DNA of 64,000 nt from Megaleporinus macrocephalus (Eukaryota > Chordata > Actinopteri > Characiformes > Anostomidae), in NCBI GenBank assembly GCA_021613375.1, contig CM038718.1, forward strand, positions 40,777,557 through 40,841,556, in the 5' to 3' direction. Under the pieces are notes generated by a model that had not been told where the DNA came from, did no database searches, and saw only the letters and a list, made by a program, of their open reading frames with translations. Positions 62,861 through 64,000 of this stretch are shown here, piece by piece; positions within the stretch are counted from its first letter, which is position 1; every line of letters begins with the position of its first letter. Both the position numbers and the translations under genes were made by a program.

Positions 62861-63440
62861 GTTTCACTGCAAGGTTGGGTTAAATGTTGAGATAAAATTC
62901 TTGAGTGTGTAAACACAAACAGTCAGCGTGTGGTGTTGTGTTGTTGTATAAATGGCATAAACTGTGACAGACCTGTTAGAACAGCACAAGAATGAAACTG
63001 TAGGAATCACTAAGAACCAAGATGTTAGAACTAAAGCTCAGTTTTATTGTGTGTATACAACATGACGACCTGTTTGTCCACAAACAACAAAGCTGTCCTC
63101 TCTAATTACATTTAACAGCTACCCAGTCATACCCCACATAACCACACACTGCAGCTACACTGCGTATCTGTGGTTAATGGCCGTTCTCTGAATAGCCAGC
63201 AGCATGAAATACGAATACACTCAGACCTGGTTCCACAATAAAACCTGTTCTGCTGCTTTTTAAATAGTATCAGGTATTCAGTGCAGGTATTTAGGCTGTG
63301 TCTCAAATCATTCCACAGCCCCCTGCTGTCTTAAATGATCATAATTATCACAAGATTTCTGGGAAAATATGGTGATCACACATTCTCAGAATAGACTAGC
63401 ACATTTCAAAACGTGTTCTATTAAAGTGCTAATTTAATAT
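62861..63440. other. Non-coding sequence, no gene seen
   Basis: No recognisable exon or array. Confidence 0.35.
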
Positions 63441-63610
63441 ATCGTCGCTGTCCAATGGATCTCCAAAACATGGATTTTCATTTTTCTACATTATTTGAAT
63501 GTCCATGATGAATGGACCAATAGAAATGCTTCAAAATAGCTTGGAAATAATTCTGGTTCCATTGACTTGCATTAAAATTAAAGACTGTTTTTTCAGTGGA
63601 CAGCAACGAT
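63441..63610 (-). mobile_element. MITE of the GCTGTCCAAAGA family, copy D (both ends present)
   Basis: 170 bp. It starts ATCGTCGCTGTCCAATGG and ends CAGTGGACAGCAACGAT. The core is inverted relative to copy C: ATGAATGGACCAATAGAAAT, TTCTGGTTCCATTGACTTGC. The flanks are ATAT-rich. Confidence 0.85.
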
Positions 63611-63696
63611 ATAATGTACATGGGATCAATTAGGGGACTCATTTATTTCAATGGCTGCGTCCAAAACCACATACTGTACTATATGTAACATATTAA

Positions 63697-63698
<2 letters not shown>

Positions 63699-63776
<78 letters not shown>
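63699..63776. repeat. (TA)n microsatellite
   Basis: About 38 TA dinucleotides. Confidence 0.97.
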
Positions 63777-63780
<4 letters not shown>

Positions 63781-63797
63781 CACACACTTATTGTCTC

Positions 63798-64000
63798 ATA
63801 TCAGCTCTATTTGCCATACAGGAGCACTTTGAGTTCTAGACTGTAGTTCATCTGATTCTCTGTATACTTTATTACCCTGTTCTTTAATGATTAGGACCCC
63901 CACAGGACCACCACAGAGCAGCTACTATTAGGGAGGTGGGTCATTCTCAGCACTGCAGTGACACTGACGTGGTGTGTTAGTGTGTGATGGGCTGGTGTGA
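63798..64000 (+). mobile_element. Fold-back element, left part cut by the window end
   Basis: CTAGACTGTAGTTCATCTGA, GTATACTTTATTACCCTGTT, GGACCCCCACAGGACCACCA, GGGAGGTGGGTCATTCTCAG and CACTGACGTGGTGTGTTAG follow the order of the copies at 21366 and 28745. The sequence continues beyond the window. Confidence 0.8.

Overview
The window is vertebrate nuclear DNA, most likely from a teleost fish. It holds one recognisable protein-coding gene with spliceosomal introns, embedded in non-coding DNA that is extremely rich in minisatellites, microsatellites and short non-autonomous transposable elements. By summing the array coordinates below, about two fifths of the window is tandem repeat. Several dispersed families resemble repeats I associate with ray-finned fish, perhaps otophysans such as characiforms. 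The order-level guess is weak and is from memory only.

The gene is tp53inp2 (tumor protein p53-inducible nuclear protein 2, also called DOR), on the + strand. I propose a CpG-rich promoter near 44.88-44.99 kb, a non-coding first exon ending at a strong donor at 45323, a 5.8 kb first intron, and three coding exons: 51385-51508 (within an exon starting at 51121), 53025-53568 and 54373-54637. Phases agree across both coding introns. The predicted protein is 310 residues. It carries the N-terminal LC3-interacting motif, the central MDESWF/MEDLLIEHPSMSVYV block and the basic C-terminus of the family. An Ala/Pro/Ser-rich linker of about 120 residues makes it longer than the mammalian protein as I recall it (about 220 residues).

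Region by region: 0.8-3.9 kb has 26-, 53- and 13-bp arrays; 4.1-4.8 kb a 301-bp duplication; 6.2-7.35 kb a 21-bp GGTGAT-rich array; 9.14-14.71 kb a 5.6-kb array of a 16-bp unit with internal higher-order duplications; 15-17.7 kb two separated blocks of one 27-bp minisatellite; 18.1-19.1 and 29.8-30.45 kb two hAT-like elements, one with a perfect 8-bp target duplication; 20.5-21.15 kb a degenerate telomere-like array; 21.37-22.85 kb a fold-back element with 45-bp arrays in both arms; 23.5-28.2 kb several arrays including about 0.9 kb of polypurine; 32.0-32.1 kb a perfect 96-bp palindrome; 33.5-38.5 kb two GATA/GACA (Bkm-type) blocks flanking a 20-bp array; 39.6-44.55 kb further minisatellites; 44.9-54.6 kb tp53inp2; 54.6-64 kb its downstream region with 17-, about 185- and 28-bp arrays and more mobile-element fragments.

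Many very long open frames lie inside tandem repeats whose unit simply lacks stop codons. I do not regard them as genes. I found no convincing new biological system. The most interesting signals are structural: arrays growing inside transposable elements, the long palindrome, the coded 16-bp array, and the repeat-crowded last intron with a NAGNAG acceptor in tp53inp2.
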